From Vibrio fortis (lineage in GTDB: Bacteria > Pseudomonadota > Gammaproteobacteria > Enterobacterales > Vibrionaceae): 64,000 nucleotides of DNA. The position numbers and the translations under genes are program-made. Location of the stretch: the NCBI RefSeq assembly GCF_024347475.1, contig NZ_AP025488.1, positions 992,001 to 1,056,000 of the forward strand, written 5' to 3'. Positions 63,043 through 64,000 of this stretch are shown here, piece after piece. Every line of letters starts with the position of its first letter. The stretch's first letter is position 1. The notes under the pieces were generated by a model. It saw only the letters and a program-made list of their open reading frames with translations. It had not been told where the DNA came from and did no database searches.

Positions 63043-63097
63043 GTTTACTATAGTGAACACGGTTTACTCATGTTGATTGATGTTTACTGAAGTGAAT
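63043..63097 (+). promoter_or_regulatory. Triple GTTTACT pseudo-palindrome upstream of gcvT
   Basis: Three 16-base elements of form GTTTACT-N3-GTKRAY: 63043-63058, 63062-63077 and 63082-63097, repeating every 19-20 bases. They lie about 50-105 bases upstream of the candidate -10. Confidence 0.65.
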
Positions 63098-63144
63098 TCT
63101 TGGAAGGTGACCTAATGTGTCCATTTCACTATTTTTTGGTTTTC

Positions 63145-63150
63145 TATAAT
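63145..63150 (+). promoter_or_regulatory. Candidate gcvT -10 element
   Basis: TATAAT with a poor -35, suggesting an activator-dependent promoter. The leader would be about 155 bases. No glycine riboswitch pattern was recognised in it. Confidence 0.5.
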
Positions 63151-63312
63151 AGAGCACTCTTCTTATATAGAAAGACAAGCGATAGAGGCCATATCGCCAC
63201 CTCCTTCTTTCTTACTGTTCTCATCTTTACTACTAGATAGAGAGCTACTCTACAAAGAGATAAAAGCGGCAGCGTCGATGTTGGATACCTGCAACGCTTC
63301 ATGGAGAATAAA

Positions 63313-64000
63313 ATGACTCAAGAACAAGCAACTCAAGACCTGTTAAAAACACCTCTGCATGCACTGCACGTAGAAGTTGGTGCAAAGATGGTTCCTTTCG
63401 CTGGCTACGATATGCCAGTTCAATACCCACTAGGCGTTAAGAAAGAGCACTTACACACACGTGACGCAGCAGGTCTTTTTGATGTTTCTCACATGGGCCA
63501 ATTGCGTCTTCACGGTGAAAATGCAGCAGCGGCTCTAGAAACTCTAGTTCCAGTAGACATCATCGACCTACCTTCTGGTAAGCAACGTTACGCGTTCTTT
63601 ACTAATGAGCAGGGCGGTATCATGGATGACCTTATGGTAGCCAACCTAGGTGACCACCTGTTCGTTGTTGTAAACGCCGCTTGTAAAACTCAAGATATTG
63701 ACCACCTAACAGCACACCTTCCAAGTGATGTAGAGCTTGAAGTGATCGACGATCGAGCTCTACTTGCTCTACAAGGCCCTAAAGCATCAGAGGTACTTGC
63801 TCGTTTCCAACCAAGCGTAGCGGACATGCTGTTCATGGACGTACAAAAAGTAGATATCGACGGTGTTGAGTGCATCGTAAGCCGCAGTGGTTACACGGGT
63901 GAAGATGGCTACGAAATCTCCGTACCAAATGACCACGCTGATGCGCTAGCTCGCAAACTGACAGCAGAAGCGGAAGTGGAGTGGATTGGTCTTGGCGCAC
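63313..64000 (+). CDS. gcvT: Aminomethyltransferase (T protein), 3' truncated by window
   Basis: ATG 63313 follows GGAG. The visible 229 residues read as GcvT: LHALHVEVGAKMVPFAGYDM at about residues 16-35, DVSHMGQL, LALQGPKA, and SRSGYTGEDGYEIS. It transfers the methylene group to tetrahydrofolate and releases ammonia. Other gcv genes lie on the opposite strand 2.5 kb upstream, so it is a separate transcription unit with its own long regulated leader. Confidence 0.96.
   Translation, partial: MTQEQATQDLLKTPLHALHVEVGAKMVPFAGYDMPVQYPLGVKKEHLHTRDAAGLFDVSHMGQLRLHGENAAAALETLVPVDIIDLPSGKQRYAFFTNEQGGIMDDLMVANLGDHLFVVVNAACKTQDIDHLTAHLPSDVELEVIDDRALLALQGPKASEVLARFQPSVADMLFMDVQKVDIDGVECIVSRSGYTGEDGYEISVPNDHADALARKLTAEAEVEWIGLGA

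Noticed and set aside
63157..63312. Glycine riboswitch before gcvT
   Set aside because: The leader is long, but I could not find the conserved aptamer core or the tandem pattern; the structured-looking pieces do not match. A covariance-model search would settle it.

Overview
The window looks like a stretch of a Vibrio genome (Gammaproteobacteria). Protein sequences resemble Vibrio and E. coli orthologues throughout (RavA/ViaA, Dld, CydABX, MngRAB, GcvPHT/GlyA). The base composition is moderate, and intrinsic terminators and Gly-Leu-Cys type tRNA units are frequent. A divergent glyA/gcvHP - gcvT arrangement with a second-type glyA suggests the smaller Vibrio chromosome, but that is inference. 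No insertion sequence, prophage or CRISPR array was seen.

Layout. 1-4.1 kb: 3' part of an RND efflux adaptor and its pump. 4.4-6.2 kb: chemoreceptor. 6.4-7.2 kb: DUF481 outer-membrane protein. 7.4-15.6 kb: complete mannosylglycerate utilisation cluster (mngR divergent from mngA, mngB, glycerate kinase, manA), giving import, hydrolysis and entry of both products into glycolysis. 15.9-24.4 kb: housekeeping and accessory genes (ABM monooxygenase, nuclease-like lipoprotein, acyl desaturase, GNAT, diguanylate cyclase, YlqF-type GTPase, cytochrome c, threonine aldolase, Nudix). 24.6-27.8 kb: ravA-viaA. 27.9-37.6 kb: scattered tRNA-Cys/Leu genes (with one decayed tRNA-Gly) around a chemoreceptor, a MocR-type regulator, cydABX, a small lipoprotein and a lipase. 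37.7-40.8 kb: LysR regulator and dld.

40.9-53.4 kb is the most interesting part. It is a self-contained iron/heme-type acquisition system: TonB, ExbD, ExbB, a Slam (type XI secretion) outer-membrane protein, a secreted TbpB-barrel/hemophilin-like cargo, two paralogous PKD lipoproteins, a TonB-dependent receptor with a signalling domain, and a FecR/FecI pair. Five transcription units in it are each preceded by the same element, TTACGG-N16-CGGTRTA, with exactly the same spacing; this is best read as the promoter of the local FecI-type sigma factor. fecI itself carries a perfect palindromic Fur box. The inferred circuit is: iron starvation, Fur release, FecI/FecR, then coordinated expression of cargo, exporter, receptor and energiser.

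53.6-53.97 kb: a duplicated tRNA block with a decayed tRNA-Leu and an intact tRNA-Cys. 54.0-56.8 kb: large lipoprotein with calcium-binding type 3 repeats. 57.1-64.0 kb: glycine cleavage/one-carbon genes: gcvP, gcvH, glyA on the minus strand; an XRE-cupin regulator and the start of gcvT on the plus strand, with PurR-like boxes and a triple pseudo-palindrome upstream of gcvT.
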